Positions 32,871 to 44,212 of a stretch of DNA of 64,000 nt are shown in pieces; the first letter of the stretch is position 1, and every line of letters begins with the position of its first letter. Where the stretch lies: NCBI RefSeq assembly GCF_905404315.1, contig NC_066297.1:5084001-5148000 (forward strand). Reading direction: 5' to 3'. This DNA comes from Leptidea sinapis. Lineage: Eukaryota > Arthropoda > Insecta > Lepidoptera > Pieridae. A program made the translations under genes and the position numbers. Below the pieces are notes generated by a model. The model was not told the DNA's origin. It ran no database searches and saw only the letters and a program-made list of their open reading frames with translations.

Positions 32871-33910
32871 AATTTTTCCGCCATTTGGACAACGTTTACC
32901 TTTATCTTTATCAAAATATAGTCCAAATTAATCTCTTCATCAACGTAAAGTTCACTGGATTCAACAAAGCGTTTGATGAGTGTAGTTTTCCAGAGTGCTA
33001 GGCGTTCCAGTGAGACGGCAGAAATGTATAGAAAACGAGAGCTTGTTTAAATAATAATATATTACCTCACAAAATATAATGTAATTAATTTGAAAGTCCT
33101 AAAAACGTTAAGTAAACTAAAAAGTAAACACATTTTCTCAACCAATTTTACGGTGATGCAAAATAACACATAAATTTACCCTATCAAAAGATACGGCTAT
33201 TTAGAAAGAAAGAAAAGAAAGAAAGAAAAAAAAATATATTTGGTTCATTGACATATTTGCACATGCAAAAATAGTAATCATACACATAGACAATAATAAA
33301 CTTTGAACCAAAAAGGTCGTCTGCTCAACTTTATGTTGTGAAACTACGTCACAACGCTGATATTCTACAGACGCCTATGGGTTGGTTGCTACGTAAGTGA
33401 ACATAAAAAATCAAATCTTACAAACAGAAATAAAATTATGAACAGAAAATTGTGCACAAAATTATAATAAAGAAACAATACTCATACTTAAAAATTAAAA
33501 TTAAGTAAACTGAAATAAAACAAGACATGTAACCCAATAATGTAAATCGTCATTTCACTTCAAAGGCAAATTAATAGGTTGAGTCAACCGGCTGTCAATT
33601 ACACGGACAGAGATTATAGACTTCCTTGACATCATTCATCAAAGGAAGCTAAAAGAAGTCTATATAATAAGTTAATTTGCAAGTCGTTATACTATAAACG
33701 AGTTCCTACTTCGCGTACAAGGCAGGTTGCAACGACAACCGTTTAAGGTGATCGGAAAAACAACAACAATTACTGGTCGGCGCGATCAGAATCGATTAAA
33801 TGCGCGGCGCCTTAGTATTACCATCTACTTGTGACTAGTTCTTTATAGAAGAAGGTTATGTATTTGGAGACGGAGAGACTGTTAATTTAACAGTCATATA
33901 ATATATATTA
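32871..33910. other. Intron 1 sequence, no exon seen
   Basis: AT-rich, with a (GAAA)n run at about 33207-33232. I looked for AG/GT-bounded coding blocks and found none. Confidence 0.4.
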
Positions 33911-34178
33911 CTAGTGGGAGTCTCTTTTGCACAGGATGCCGGCTAGATTATGGTACCACAACGGCCCCTATTACTGCCGTGAATCAGTAATGTGAGAGTA
34001 TTATTGAGTTTAGGTCTGAAGGGCGCCGTAGCTAGTGAAATTACTGGCCAAATGAGACTTAACATCTTATGTCTCAAGATGACGAGCGCAATTGTAGTGC
34101 CGCTCAGAATTTTTGGGTTTTACTATTACCATCAGCTGAACGCCTTGCATGTCTCTTCCCTTATTTTCATAAAAAAAA
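33911..34178 (+). mobile_element. SINE-B copy with internal deletion
   Basis: It starts CTAGTGGGAGTC. The segment between TTTTTGGGTTT and ACCATCAGCTGAACG is missing (about 60 bases), and the 3' end has TCTTCCCTTATTTTCATAAA. Confidence 0.65.
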
Positions 34179-34274
34179 TGAGAGTAAGAAATATAGAAGC
34201 AAAAATTGGTTATTTTGTAACGTATATAAATATGAAAGTATTAGTTTAAAATACAAAACAACGAACAATTATAC

Positions 34275-34500
34275 ATACGTCCAAGGACGTAGTAGGAATT
34301 GCAAAAATAGCAAAGTGCAATTGGGCAGGCCACATATGAAGATCAAGTAAGTAAAGATGAAACAGTGTACCGCAAATCCATTAGATGCCGAAAATAGAAA
34401 AAGAAAGACCTGGTACGATATGGAGAGACGAGCTAGTTAGATACGAAGGTGTGCTATCATCCCGCGAACTAAATAATAAGAAGAAATGAAGAAGAAGGGG
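34275..34500 (+). pseudogene. RTE-like reverse transcriptase tail, broken
   Basis: Pieces in shifting frames correspond to IAKIAKCNWAGHI and GTIWRDELVRYEG-type sequence, comparable to the C-terminal region at 18000-18600. Frameshifts prevent a continuous frame. Confidence 0.5.
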
Positions 34501-34989
34501 ATGATTGATACAATGTCACTGAAACAGTGGAATATAATTGCTATACGTCACAAAGTGTTTCTAACTTAACATGTTTGTTGGATTGAAAACCAGTGCTGGT
34601 CTTTTAGCCTTTAGCCCGTCGACTAAAAGCAGAATTAGTTTGGATGGTTTGGATCCCAAGCTGAAACTTCTGAGTTTTTTGTATGGGGCCCTGGCTATGT
34701 ATTTAAGTAATAAGTCTTCAGTTATTTGTATGATTTTTATGTTTCAAGCAGATCCCCATTGTTGGATACTATAGGTCCATATCGGTATCAGGTTAGTTTT
34801 AAATTAGGAACTTATTCGACTGACAATTTTGAGTTTCTGCCCAACATCCAGTAGAGTTTGCGGTATTTGAGGTTGAGATGGTCTCGCATTGTTTGGACGT
34901 GTTTCTTCCATGTCAGTCGAAGATATAAGTGCATTCCTAGATATATGATATATTTTGGAGTGGACTATATGTAAAATAACAAATTTAGT
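34501..34989. other. Intron 1 sequence, nothing recognised
   Basis: The 67-codon frame at 34571-34774 has no family likeness. Confidence 0.3.
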
Positions 34990-35205
34990 ATGGAAATGTT
35001 GGGCTGGTTTGGTCATGTAGAAGAGGACGGATATATGTAGATTGACTTTAAGGAGCTAATTTGAAAAAGTCGAGTTAGGTGGACGTTTCCACGATCAGGT
35101 GTGATATGTATTAAGACGGGGCCTGGTCGCGATTGCCAAGAACATGAGAGTATGTATGAAAGGTTTGATGCGAGGGGAAGAAGCAAAGGAGCACTATTTG
35201 TGTTT
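34990..35205 (+). pseudogene. LINE reverse transcriptase tail remnant
   Basis: It contains MEMLGWFGHVEEDG followed by broken sequence and an RACMKG-like piece. This fits the region after the reverse transcriptase in the element at 46440-47268 (MLKWFGHVERM). Confidence 0.5.
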
Positions 35206-35411
35206 TTGTTTGTTCTGAATAAATACTAACGCTGCTTTTAAAAGTTCTGTCGCTATAATCGAATGGTTTTTTATCACTCAATAATGCGGGCCTTTTGTCT
35301 ATTAATAACTTAGACATCTCTACGTAAACAGATGAAATGTAAATATCGTAGTTGATTACAACACTTTGCTGATACAAAAAGAGAAGGAGTTAAATTTTTT
35401 ATCTGCTTTAA

Positions 35412-35605
35412 ATCCTCTATTAAAGATTCTAAAACAGTTAGCTTATTGCCAACATTAAAAAACGCAATGTTCTAATAACCATCACATCATCCAAACGAGT
35501 GTTGTAGTGAAATTCAGTACAACATTATATCATCCGTTTTCATAATAACACTCCTTTTTTAATGTTAGCAGTAAGCTAACAGTTTCAGAATCTTTTATAG
35601 AGGAT
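35412..35605. mobile_element. MITE with ~50-bp inverted repeats
   Basis: Arms starting ATCCTCTATTAAAGATTCT (left) and ending GAATCTTTTATAGAGGAT (right) pair over about 50 bases with few mismatches. It is a single copy in the window, and no target duplication is clear. Confidence 0.75.
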
Positions 35606-35784
35606 TCATAGTATGGGTGTAGAGAAAGTCTTGTATGCAACTGTTGATAATTAGATGTTTAAACACTTATGTTTCACATTTTTTAATGCCGTTTATTACA
35701 CAACAGTTGCATAAATAACTATACTGCAATAAAATTCAGACTGTAAAATTTCGCGGCGAGTTTTTACAGTACGATTATATTATG

Positions 35785-35850
35785 TAGGGGTGATCACTAA
35801 CCATCAAGTGATCCGTACGCTCGTTTGTCCATCTTTTTCGTAATAAACTA
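35785..35850 (+). repeat. LINE-X extreme 3' fragment
   Basis: GTGATCACTAACCATCAAGT then GATCCGTACGCTCGTTTGTC is the typical end of the LINE-X/related LINE 3' region. Confidence 0.5.
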
Positions 35851-36429
35851 TCAGAGGCAGACAAAAAGTTGTGGAATATGTTGGTCTGTCCCTGTCCCTG
35901 TTTCTAATGACATTGTGTGTCTGGCCCTCGAAAGGAAGTCCTCGGTAATTGTTGCAGGTATACTTGAATAGCTTTCTCGACAATCACTGCACTTCGCCAG
36001 TAAGGTTAATTGACGCGCACGAGAGATATTGGTAAGTTAACTGTAGGCTGCGACATGTGAAAGTCTGGCACACTGGTAATGGGACATCGATTAGAGATGT
36101 TTATATCTGTGTCGTGGATACTTCACGTAAAGGAAAATAGGATATTATTAGGAATAGGAAATTAGACAGCAAACATTTTGACAGCGGATGTATTATAGCT
36201 ATAACAGCAAAATGGCTGCCATAATGTGCTAATAAATGTTTCTTTAGCAAAACTTTTCATATGCGAGTCAGACACTCACGACCGATTCTTTCCTTTGTAG
36301 GTATGAAAACTACTAGAAACTTTCATTTCCCTTACTCTTTTCAGTTAATCTAATGCTAAAGCAAATTCATTACATAAGAATATAAAATAAAATAATAAAT
36401 GAGCCATTTATTTCTTGCTTTCACAAAGT
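35851..36429. other. Intron 1 sequence, nothing recognised
   Basis: No supported exon or repeat. Confidence 0.3.
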
Positions 36430-36720
36430 TTTTTATGTGTTTTAAGTAGGATTGGGTAAAGGCTTCCACGGGTTTATCCTGTGCGACGTCTATCCAGTGT
36501 GGGCCAGCTGTCCGTCTGTGGTCGTCTTCCCATCTGGTTAGTGGTCTCCCTCGGCTTCTCTTGCCCGCTGGGCCGCTCCACTATGTTACTGTCGCAGTCC
36601 ATCTCTGGTCTGTACAGTGTACATCTCACGACATGGCCAGCCCATTTCCATTTTAGTTTTAATGCATAAGCTTTTTATTATCTTACTTTATCTATCTTCC
36701 TTATGTTAAACGCACTCCTC
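36430..36720 (-). pseudogene. RTE-like reverse transcriptase tail, diverged
   Basis: Minus-strand sequence corresponds to the KLKWAGHVVRCT region and the GKRSRGRP-like region seen in the young copy at 17965-18604. Stops and shifts are present. Confidence 0.55.
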
Positions 36721-37084
36721 TCTAGCCCTCTTTACATAAGAATATATTACAATATTATTTACATTCTTACACACAGGTACTCCCACTCACGATTAGCGGC
36801 GAGCAATCTTCTTATTGCCCGAATGATATCATTTTGTTTCGAGAACGTATTATTGTAATAATTCTGACCTCTGCATTAAGTGCCCTGAATTGGTGCAAAA
36901 AACTAGCCAAGTTCGGGTCGACTCACGCAGCAATGATATCAATGTCAGATGTAGTTTCTATGGTATCTACCTAGCAAGTGACAGAATGAGCATCTAGCAA
37001 ATTGCTAGGTTTTTCCGGCCTACATCTTGGTGACGTCTAATTCAGTTTTACACTTATGAAATCAGTACCGTTTGCAGCATCTGC
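36721..37084. other. Intron 1 sequence, nothing recognised
   Basis: No supported feature. Confidence 0.3.
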
Positions 37085-37195
37085 TTTTTTTTTTATGGAA
37101 TAGGAGGACAAACGAGCGTACGGGTCACCTGGTGTTAAGTGATCATCGCCGCCCACATTCTCTTGCAACACCCGAGGAATCACAAGAGCGTTTGA
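37085..37195 (-). mobile_element. LINE-X 3' end, strongly truncated
   Basis: A T-run, then TGGAATAGGAGGACAAACGA and GTGTTAAGTGATCATCGCC. It is cut within the AAGAGCGTT motif. Confidence 0.6.
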
Positions 37196-37799
37196 TTTGT
37201 TTGATGAATATTTACGTAGTTTTTGTTAATAATTAATTATGTCTGACTCTTATTGTAAGAAAACGCGTAGATTAAGAATTCACTCATCTTACATTTTATT
37301 TCAAGGTTATTGTTTTGTCTATGTTTATTATATTTTCGTTATCTGTTGTTACTAAGTGTTTTTATTCAATCGCGTTAAATGTGTTGGAAAATAATAAGGA
37401 ACCGTTCAAATGTTAAAATATAACTTTTGTGGAATGAACTTCATGCCAGGACTGTAGTAAAGGTTAATATAACATATTATATCACTTTCTTAATAATACC
37501 ACAGCTTGGGAATGGAGCGACCGCGAGTTAAATAATAGATTTTGTTGAACGAAATTTTTTTTTAAAAAGGGAGATGAAGCCCGCTGAGTTTTTTGCGCTC
37601 GTTAATATCCTGTTTTGAATTATCATATTTGAATTTGAATCGACGATACAACATAAAAGGGTTGGCAACACTCCTGTGATAAGGAGAGTTTCGATCGTTT
37701 GTCTTTTTTCATCGCTAGACATTTTTTTATGATAATTTCTTATATCAAAAATTAGGCCGGGCTTGGAGTGCTTTATAAACGCGTCAAGTCATTCAAACA
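37196..37799. other. Intron 1 sequence, no exon seen
   Basis: A short LINE 3' piece (AGGGAGATGAAGCCCGCTGA) lies at 37568-37650. The rest is unassigned. Confidence 0.3.
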
Positions 37800-37905
37800 A
37801 TACCGGTGACGTGTGGTACACGCACCGGTTTGTGAGGACCGGTTCCCGTGTATCAGGGACGAGGACACGGCCTGCAAGGACGTTGGAACAATACCAGTTG
37901 TAAGA
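37800..37905 (+). repeat. G+C-rich dispersed repeat, copy 1
   Basis: It shares ACCGGTTCCCG, AAGGACGT, and CCAGTTGTAAGAC-type sequence with 39205-39310. It stands out by composition. Its class is unknown; it may be a retrotransposon 5' region. Confidence 0.4.
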
Positions 37906-37947
37906 CAAGTTTGCAGATACAAATAGCGCTGGTAATGTTTACTTTAC

Positions 37948-38310
37948 AATGGGAGGCACTTTGCACAGGATACCGGCTAGATTATGGGTACCACAACGGC
38001 GCCTTTTTCTGTCGTGAAGCAGTAATGTGTAAGCATTACTGTGTTGATGTGAAATTAATGAGACTTAACATCTTATGTGATAACGAGCGCAATCGTAGTG
38101 CCGCGCAGAATTTTTCGGTGTTTCAAGAATCCTGGGCGCCATTGTATTGTAACGGGCAGGGCGTATCAATTATCATCAGCTAAATTATTATAATAAGAAA
38201 AGGTCTACAACCGCACTAACAACAGCGTTGCATTTTTCTGTAGTGAAGAAGAAATGTCAAAGCGCTATTGTGTTTCGGTTTGTAGGGCGCCGTAGCTAGT
38301 AAAGTAACTG
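37948..38310 (+). mobile_element. Two SINE-B fragments
   Basis: The first (to about 38185) starts CAATGGGAGGCAC and lacks its tail. A second partial copy begins near 38235 with GTCTGTAGTGAAG-like sequence and ends at GGGCGCCGTAGCTAGTAAAG. Confidence 0.55.
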
Positions 38311-38469
38311 GGGTAGTCAGATTTAGAACCTGAATTGACTTTCAATACATAGACAAATCACATTGTATAAAAACAAAGCCGAAATATGGAACATGTCACA
38401 AATTACACAATAATAAGCTCCGACTGCTATATCTATACATTGCCGCATTTACTCCAGTTGTTTAAAATA

Positions 38470-38815
38470 TTCTTGCAAAAGAGAAGCAATGTAATAGTAG
38501 ATTGTTAACCGAGGGTCGAAAAAATTAATTTCCGAGGTATTTAGACATACAGCTATAGTTCGAGAAGGAATTGTTTCTTTTACCCGTGTTAAACACTCTA
38601 CTTTTCATTTCGAATATGAGGAAATAAAACTATTTGTTTATCTAAACTATTCATATATAAAATGTAATAATATTAGTAGTACCTATTTAAAATTAATTGT
38701 CAAATTAGGACAATATATCTCGATTTTTTGAATTTTAAATATGGAACTCACCGCGTAATTGTTGCGGCTTATTCCGCTCAAAGAAGTTTGTGCTAAGTTC
38801 AAACTGGCTGTTTAG
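38470..38815 (+). repeat. ~330-bp repeat, copy 1
   Basis: It is closely similar to 43300-43612 over its whole length (AGTAGATTGTTAACCGAGGG at the start, GCGGCTTATTCCGCTCAAAG near the end). Both lie in introns of the same gene, on the same strand. A weaker resemblance occurs at 62800-62840 (CTTTTCATTTCGA, TGCGAGGAA). No frame. Confidence 0.75.
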
Positions 38816-39204
38816 AAAGTCACATGGCCGCAGCATTTTTTTTTATTAGTTTTTCTTTTACATAAAACTCTACACAGCTGACAGCAGTTCTATTTTTTAA
38901 GTTCATTCCGGCCCTTGGGTGGGAAGTAATTTGTATGAGTTTTTCCCTCTCTGTGGAGGGAAGCAACATTTTCTACCCAATAATCAGATCAAAACAAAAT
39001 TCTTTCCGAGTATGAGAAATGAAAAAATCATTTCCAATTTCGCCTAATGATCATCGCAAATAGTCACCTGTATAACCTCTGAACAGGAATACGTGGAATC
39101 ATCCTGTATTAAATATATACAGACGATTCGATGAATTGCAATCAAAATAGTCGATCGTAAGAACTTCGAAGAATCATGAATCACACCGCGGACGTGTGTC
39201 TGTG

Positions 39205-39310
39205 TGTGTACGTTATACGTCACAGGTTTCTTCGGTACCGGTTCCCGAGGTGCTCGAGCAAGGACTACAGCCAAGGACGTCAAGAGCATACCCATTGTAA
39301 GACGAGTAGG
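39205..39310 (+). repeat. G+C-rich dispersed repeat, copy 2
   Basis: GTACCGGTTCCCGAGGTGCT then AAGGACGTCAAGAGC correspond to copy 1. The frames that cross it on both strands are artefacts of the local composition. Confidence 0.4.
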
Positions 39311-39499
39311 GGGAACTGATAATACGGGTGTCTTTATCTGTGATACAAAGCTTGGCGTGGATTCGCTTATGGTTTGTAAAGTGGCTTTAGTACAGTTAAT
39401 TGCAGTAGGTACTGTTTCACTGCGACCAATGTGATCTTTTGTAGTAGCCACTGTTAGCCACACAACTCACTGCCAATTTTGATTCTTTTCATGAACCCT

Positions 39500-40010
39500 A
39501 TTATATCTTTTGTAATGAGGTGACGTATCTCAAGTGGTTGAAGAATTGTTCTTTTCAAAGATGCTACGTTTACGCATTAAAGGACCACATTCAGAGAGGA
39601 TGTGAAAAGGGGTTTCATCCGCATTATTACAGAATCTACACGTTCTGCAGTCCCATGTTTGAGAGGTGTTTCTTTCATCTGCAGCGCCCCGTTAGTGTCC
39701 TGGTTAGAATGCGTAAGTTTTCCCAACTTAACTCTATTTGAAGTTTGAAGGCTTGGATTAGGGTTTTGGAATGGATTAAATCCGGAGTGTTGTTCCAGAG
39801 TTTATAACACGCTTGTTTTTAGCACCAATTTTTGCAAGTTCGTCAGCACATTCATTACATTCGAGCCCTACATGTCCTGGAACCCAACGAAATGTATCTT
39901 TGTTAGTACTCTCAGAGTGTTCAGAATAGTCTAGCAGTTTTCTACAAGTCTTGAGACTGTTTTTTGAGTCGCTAGCGGAGAGAACCAGCTGTGAATTCGC
40001 TTAAAGTGGA
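39500..40010 (-). pseudogene. LINE ORF2 remnant: RNase H and C-terminal zinc knuckle
   Basis: Read on the minus strand, about 39990-39820 gives DTFRWVPGHVGLECNECADE then LAKIGAK, the end of an RNase H domain (GH...N..AD core). Further on, near 39655-39560, RTCRFCNNADETPFHILSEC is the Cys/His motif that follows RNase H in I/Jockey/R1-type LINEs. The two pieces are out of frame with each other. It is an old remnant in intron 1. Confidence 0.7.
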
Positions 40011-40180
40011 ACATTATTTAATAACACTACAAATAAAATCACATAAAATTGTGGTTGTGGAACCCCCTCAATAAGGTGGTCCTCACGCATTTTCTACAAC
40101 TCCGAATGTGATTTAATATGGGAAATTTGATTGTTTATAAATAGTAGTTAATAATGGACACATCGAAGGAACCAGAAAGT

Positions 40181-40639
40181 CAGAGGTGCTAAAGCTTGAA
40201 CTGCTGGCGATCTACCTCAAATTTAAGAGTACGATCGATCGACTATTCAAGAGATGCTTCAAGTATGTGTGATGAAGGATTGTCGTCTAGGTAGAGTGTC
40301 ACGATGACATAGATATTAGTTTTGCGCACAATATGCATTTTTTTGTCAAGGTAAGTGTAGGTCTGCTCTAAAATATCAGTGAGAAAACTCATAATTATTC
40401 AAAATTGCGAGTTTATTGGTTACAAACACGTTCTAGTGTCTAAAGTTCTGAACTTAACTAAAGAGTGACTTTGGATGTTGAATCTGCATGACACTGCATC
40501 TACTGAGCATACTTTTCATAAGATGGTACGTAATTACCGATTTTAGCTACCTAAGATCAAACCTGTGAAAAGTTCTATGTTGTTTCGTTCTCGAGATCGA
40601 CTCAAAAAGAACTCGCGATCGATCGCTGGAGCACCCCTG
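40181..40639. mobile_element. hAT-type MITE, copy 1
   Basis: It is closely related to 60815-61273 over about 450 bases (GCTTGAACTGCTGGCGATCT, TGATGAAGGATTGTCGTCTA). The right end GGAGCACCCCTG is the hAT-like terminus. The left end has decayed to CAGAGGTGCT, and the 8-bp flanks no longer match. Confidence 0.7.
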
Positions 40640-41164
40640 CTTTAGGTGATGTCAAAGGTTATGCAAACAAGCTATACGTAGCCCTTTCTCGCCTCTCAAA
40701 ATTTGTATCCAGTAAATAAAATGCTGTAGGTACTGTAGCGTGCGAGTCCTCCCTCACGCGTGGGATCGTTGCATAATCAAACAATGTAGAACTCTCTAAT
40801 TCATTATATTCATTTTATAACTCAATACATTTTAAACTATATTTTATTTGGGCCGAAGGCCGACCGTTCTTACTTTACTTCATGATCTCTGTATCTGTTA
40901 CTATTCGATTGTCTTCTTATTCGCGTCAATATTCAAACTTTTAACTATTTATTCTTTAACTTTAGCTTGACGGCCAACCATAGAACAATGAGTTCTTATA
41001 TGCGGATAAGAACTCCTTGTTACAGTATCTTACCATACCTACTACACATTATATTACTTTTTTGACTTACTCGTGTAAGACATTGACTATTTGACGTTTG
41101 AGTGTGTTTGTTGCATCATTTTACATTTTACATATTATATTGTAATTGAAATGATCTGTAAATC
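40640..41164. other. Intron 1 sequence, no exon seen
   Basis: A GACGGCCAACCATAGAACAA region near 40970 has no match. Nothing coding. Confidence 0.3.
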
Positions 41165-41325
41165 TTGATATAAAAGAGTGGGAATGAGTTTCTTGCTACT
41201 TCTTCTCGTTAGCTCAACCCTTTACGAAGTAGATTCAGTAAGAAAAATATTTTTTTTTGACATTCATAAGTGTCATTTCCGTGAACTACGTGAATAAACT
41301 GATTTTGATTTGATTTGATTATACT
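41165..41325 (+). repeat. LINE 3' end (TTTTGATTTGATTTG tail)
   Basis: GAGTTTCTTGCTACTTCTTC, then TTGACATTCATAAGTGTCAT and a simple tail of GATTT. A partial copy is at 57895-57960. This tail type is common for insect Jockey/CR1-like LINEs; that placement is inference. Confidence 0.5.
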
Positions 41326-42071
41326 AAGTTAAGCGTATGAAGTAGAGGCGAGTAGGTAGTCATATACAAAAAGCTGTTTAATAGTTCTTTGGTGGCAAAT
41401 ATATAGCAATTACATTCGTGTTAGATTAAATCATTCAATACTAATGAATAATGATTACATAATATAACCTTTTTTTGCGCAACTCTGTAATAACGCGATG
41501 TGTTATTGTTGTATATGGAAAATCCTGTTTCTTTATCAATATTCATCAGTGTACACGCTGACAGTGAGGCCATACCGCATTCAACGTCGTAACTCGAATA
41601 TTCTTCATTATATTTATTTGATAAGATCTTTTCAGTGGTTTTTTCAAATTTTTCTTATGGCGGTCTAGAGAATAGCACGAAAGCTATGATGTCTCACGAG
41701 AGAGTATTACTTGCAGAACATTTTCTTTACAGCTTCTTTATCTGACCACTAATAATATTCAATTTAAATCGTACTCAGTTCGTCATTGCGGTGGATTCAT
41801 TTCATTGAAAAGATTTGTAAAAGCAATTGATTCAGGATTCTGAGGCGCGCGAAAAAGTCAAAGGACATGGCATTTTTACGATCTTTTTTTCTGGCTTTTA
41901 GGGTCGCGTATAAATCTGAGAATGCCAATCTGACATTAAGAAATATTTAACTACCCACTTACTTTGTCTGATTACATTTTTATATGCTTCTTTTCCTACG
42001 TTCAAATAAATGAAAATATATAGTTTGGCATATTCAAAACTACTTGCCTTAAATTAAAATTAATATAAATT
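41326..42071. other. Intron 1 sequence, nothing recognised
   Basis: No supported feature. Confidence 0.3.
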
Positions 42072-42376
42072 ATTTTTTTTTATTGACAGCAAGGGACGAG
42101 ACGAACGGGACGTTCAGCTGATAGTAATTAATACGCCCTGCTCATTACAATTCAGTGCCGATGGAAGGATTATTGAAAAACCCCAAAAATTCTGAGCGGC
42201 ACTACAAATGCGCTCGTCACCTGAGATGTTTAGTCTCATTTGCCCAATAATTTCACTAGCTACAACGCCCTTCAGACCGAAACACAGTAATGTTTACACA
42301 TTACTGCTTCGCGGCAGAAATAGGCGCTTTTTTTCCATAATCTAGCCGGCACCCTGTGCAAAGGAGCCCACTCGTC
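42072..42376 (-). mobile_element. SINE-B copy
   Basis: Reverse orientation, with a T-run at the left edge (poly(A) complement) and GCACCCTGTGCAAAGGAGCC at the right. It lies about 120 bases before exon 2. Confidence 0.7.
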
Positions 42377-42498
42377 ACTCACTCCCAATTAGAGTTAACA
42401 AATATTACATTAATATCTCGAGTTTTAATCCTTTAAAAAGTGTTTTATTTATAAGATCATATTTCCGCCCATTGACGTTATGAATATATTGTCTGCAG

Positions 42499-42590
42499 AT
42501 CAAGTTGGAGAGTGTGCTGGGTCTAACGGTGAGCAGTAATGCGGCGCTGGACTGCGACCCCAACACGGAGCTGGTGGCCTATCCTGCCGG
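42499..42590 (+). CDS. Wdr62: WD40 gene exon 2
   Basis: Preceded by TTGTCTGCAG and followed by GTAACT. It encodes IKLESVLGLTVSSNAALDCD then PNTELVAYPAG, the highly conserved opening block of the WDR62/MAPKBP1 propeller (residues 24-54). It ends after two bases of the Gly codon, and exon 3 supplies the third. The short upstream stretch contains the TTTTAATCCTTTAAAAAGTG repeat that also precedes exon 7. Confidence 0.93.
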
Positions 42591-42729
42591 GTAACTACAT
42601 CCTCTTTGTTTCATGACTAGTTATAAACAGAAAAGCATGGAGTCGTGTCTCACTTCAAAAAAAAAACTCAAAAACGGTAACGAGTTACGAGTGCAGTGTA
42701 TACATTAATTTGAACACACTGTAAATAAT

Positions 42730-42880
42730 CATCATCAGACGAAAGACTTCCACTGCTGAACAAAGGCCTCCCCCAAAGATCTCCACGTCGATCGGTCCTG
42801 TGCAGCCCTCATCCAATGTATTTCGGCGATGTTGACCAGATCGTCGGTCCATCTTGTGGGGGGCATCGTGTCTTGCAACA
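42730..42880 (-). pseudogene. RTE-like LINE 3' fragment
   Basis: On the minus strand it has the same end as 12370-12425 and 55390-55450 (GGAGGCCTTTGTTCAGCAGT, GATGATGATT). Only the last codons of the protein and the 3' end are left. Confidence 0.55.
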
Positions 42881-43299
42881 TCTTGTCAAATTATATTAAC
42901 AAGTTTTTTTCTTAAGTAGACATTAATATTTTTAGCCTAATGATTTAAAGTATATAATACGTATTACCTAATAATTCTACGAAACTACCATACCTGACCT
43001 AGATTTAGTTATCTGTGGCACCAAAACAACAATGCTTTTTTAGGCCATAGAGTATATATTATATAATGAAACTGATCTTTGATGCTCTTTCACGCCTAAA
43101 CCGCTAATCGTATCGACATGAAACTACCACTATTCGATGCGAAATTTATCCTAGATGGTTTATGGCTACTTATTTTTTATTGTATTTGTAATAAGATGAA
43201 TAAAAATTAATTTATTTCCTTTTAAAATTCGCCCAGCAAAGCGGACGGGAACGGTTTATATAAGTGTTCGTGGCTGTATAAATGACAGATAAAAGTAGA
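42881..43299. other. Intron 2 sequence, no exon seen
   Basis: It contains a fragment like Helitron interiors (CCTAAACCGCTAATCGTATC). Nothing else. Confidence 0.3.
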
Positions 43300-43612
43300 G
43301 GAGTAGAAATAGTAGATTGTTAACCGAGGGTCGAAAGAATCAATTCCCGAGGTATTTAGACACATAGCTATAGTCCGAGTAGGAATTGATTTTTTTACCC
43401 GTGTTAAACACTCTACTTTTCATTTCGAATATGAGGAAAATAAAACTATTTGTTTATCTAAACTGTTCATAGATAATATGTAATAATATAAGTAGTATCT
43501 ATTTAAAATTAATTAACAAATTAGGACAATTTATGTCGACTTTTTGAATTTAAAAATATGGAAATCACCGCGTTATTGTTGCGGCTTATTCCGCTCAAAG
43601 AATTTGCGCTAA
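43300..43612 (+). repeat. ~330-bp repeat, copy 2
   Basis: Partner of 38470-38815, one intron further on. Shared blocks include GAGGTATTTAGACACATAGC and TTATTGTTGCGGCTTATTCC. Confidence 0.75.
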
Positions 43613-43637
43613 ATTACCAATTAATAAACAATTTTAC

Positions 43638-43930
43638 CAGTGGGAGGCACCTTTGCACAGGAAGCCGGCTAGATTATGGGTACCACAACGGCGCCTATTT
43701 CTGCCGTGAAGCAGTAATGTGTAAGCATTACTGTGTTTCGGTCTGAAGGGCGCCGTAGCTAGTGAAATTACTGGGCAAATGAGGCTTAACATCTTATGTC
43801 TCAAGGTGACGAGCGCAATTGTAGTGCCGCACAGAATTTTTGGGTTTTTTGAGAATCTTGAGCGGTACTGCATTGTCCTTCTGCTCTTTACGTCCCCCTC
43901 GTCTCGTCCCTTAATATCATAAAAAAAAAC
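43638..43930 (+). mobile_element. SINE-B copy
   Basis: It starts CAGTGGGAGGCACC and ends with a poly(A) run. AAACAAT-like words flank both ends, a possible target duplication. It is near complete apart from a loss after GGTACTGCATTGT. Confidence 0.7.
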
Positions 43931-44212
43931 AATACTTTCCAAGAATGAGAAATGAAAAAGATTATTAACACGTCAGAACGACACATGATCCGGCTGAGTG
44001 TCAACTAACACTCGAAACGGTGTATTTTAAATTGGATTCGCTGCAGTGCTGTCAACTCGGATTGGATTGCAGGCTCGAGTGGTTAATCTGGTCGCAGCTC
44101 GGATCAAGGTCTGCTCCAGTGACCTGTGTGATACGCTTGCAATTCTGTTACTTGTGTGATCGGTTCGGATGTATATTCCTTGCATCATTTTTAAGTTTCC
44201 ATTCCCGAAGTA

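Noticed and set aside
39044..39463. 139-codon minus-strand frame as a gene
   Set aside because: It overlaps a dispersed G+C-rich repeat, has no recognisable domain, and an equally open frame exists on the other strand.
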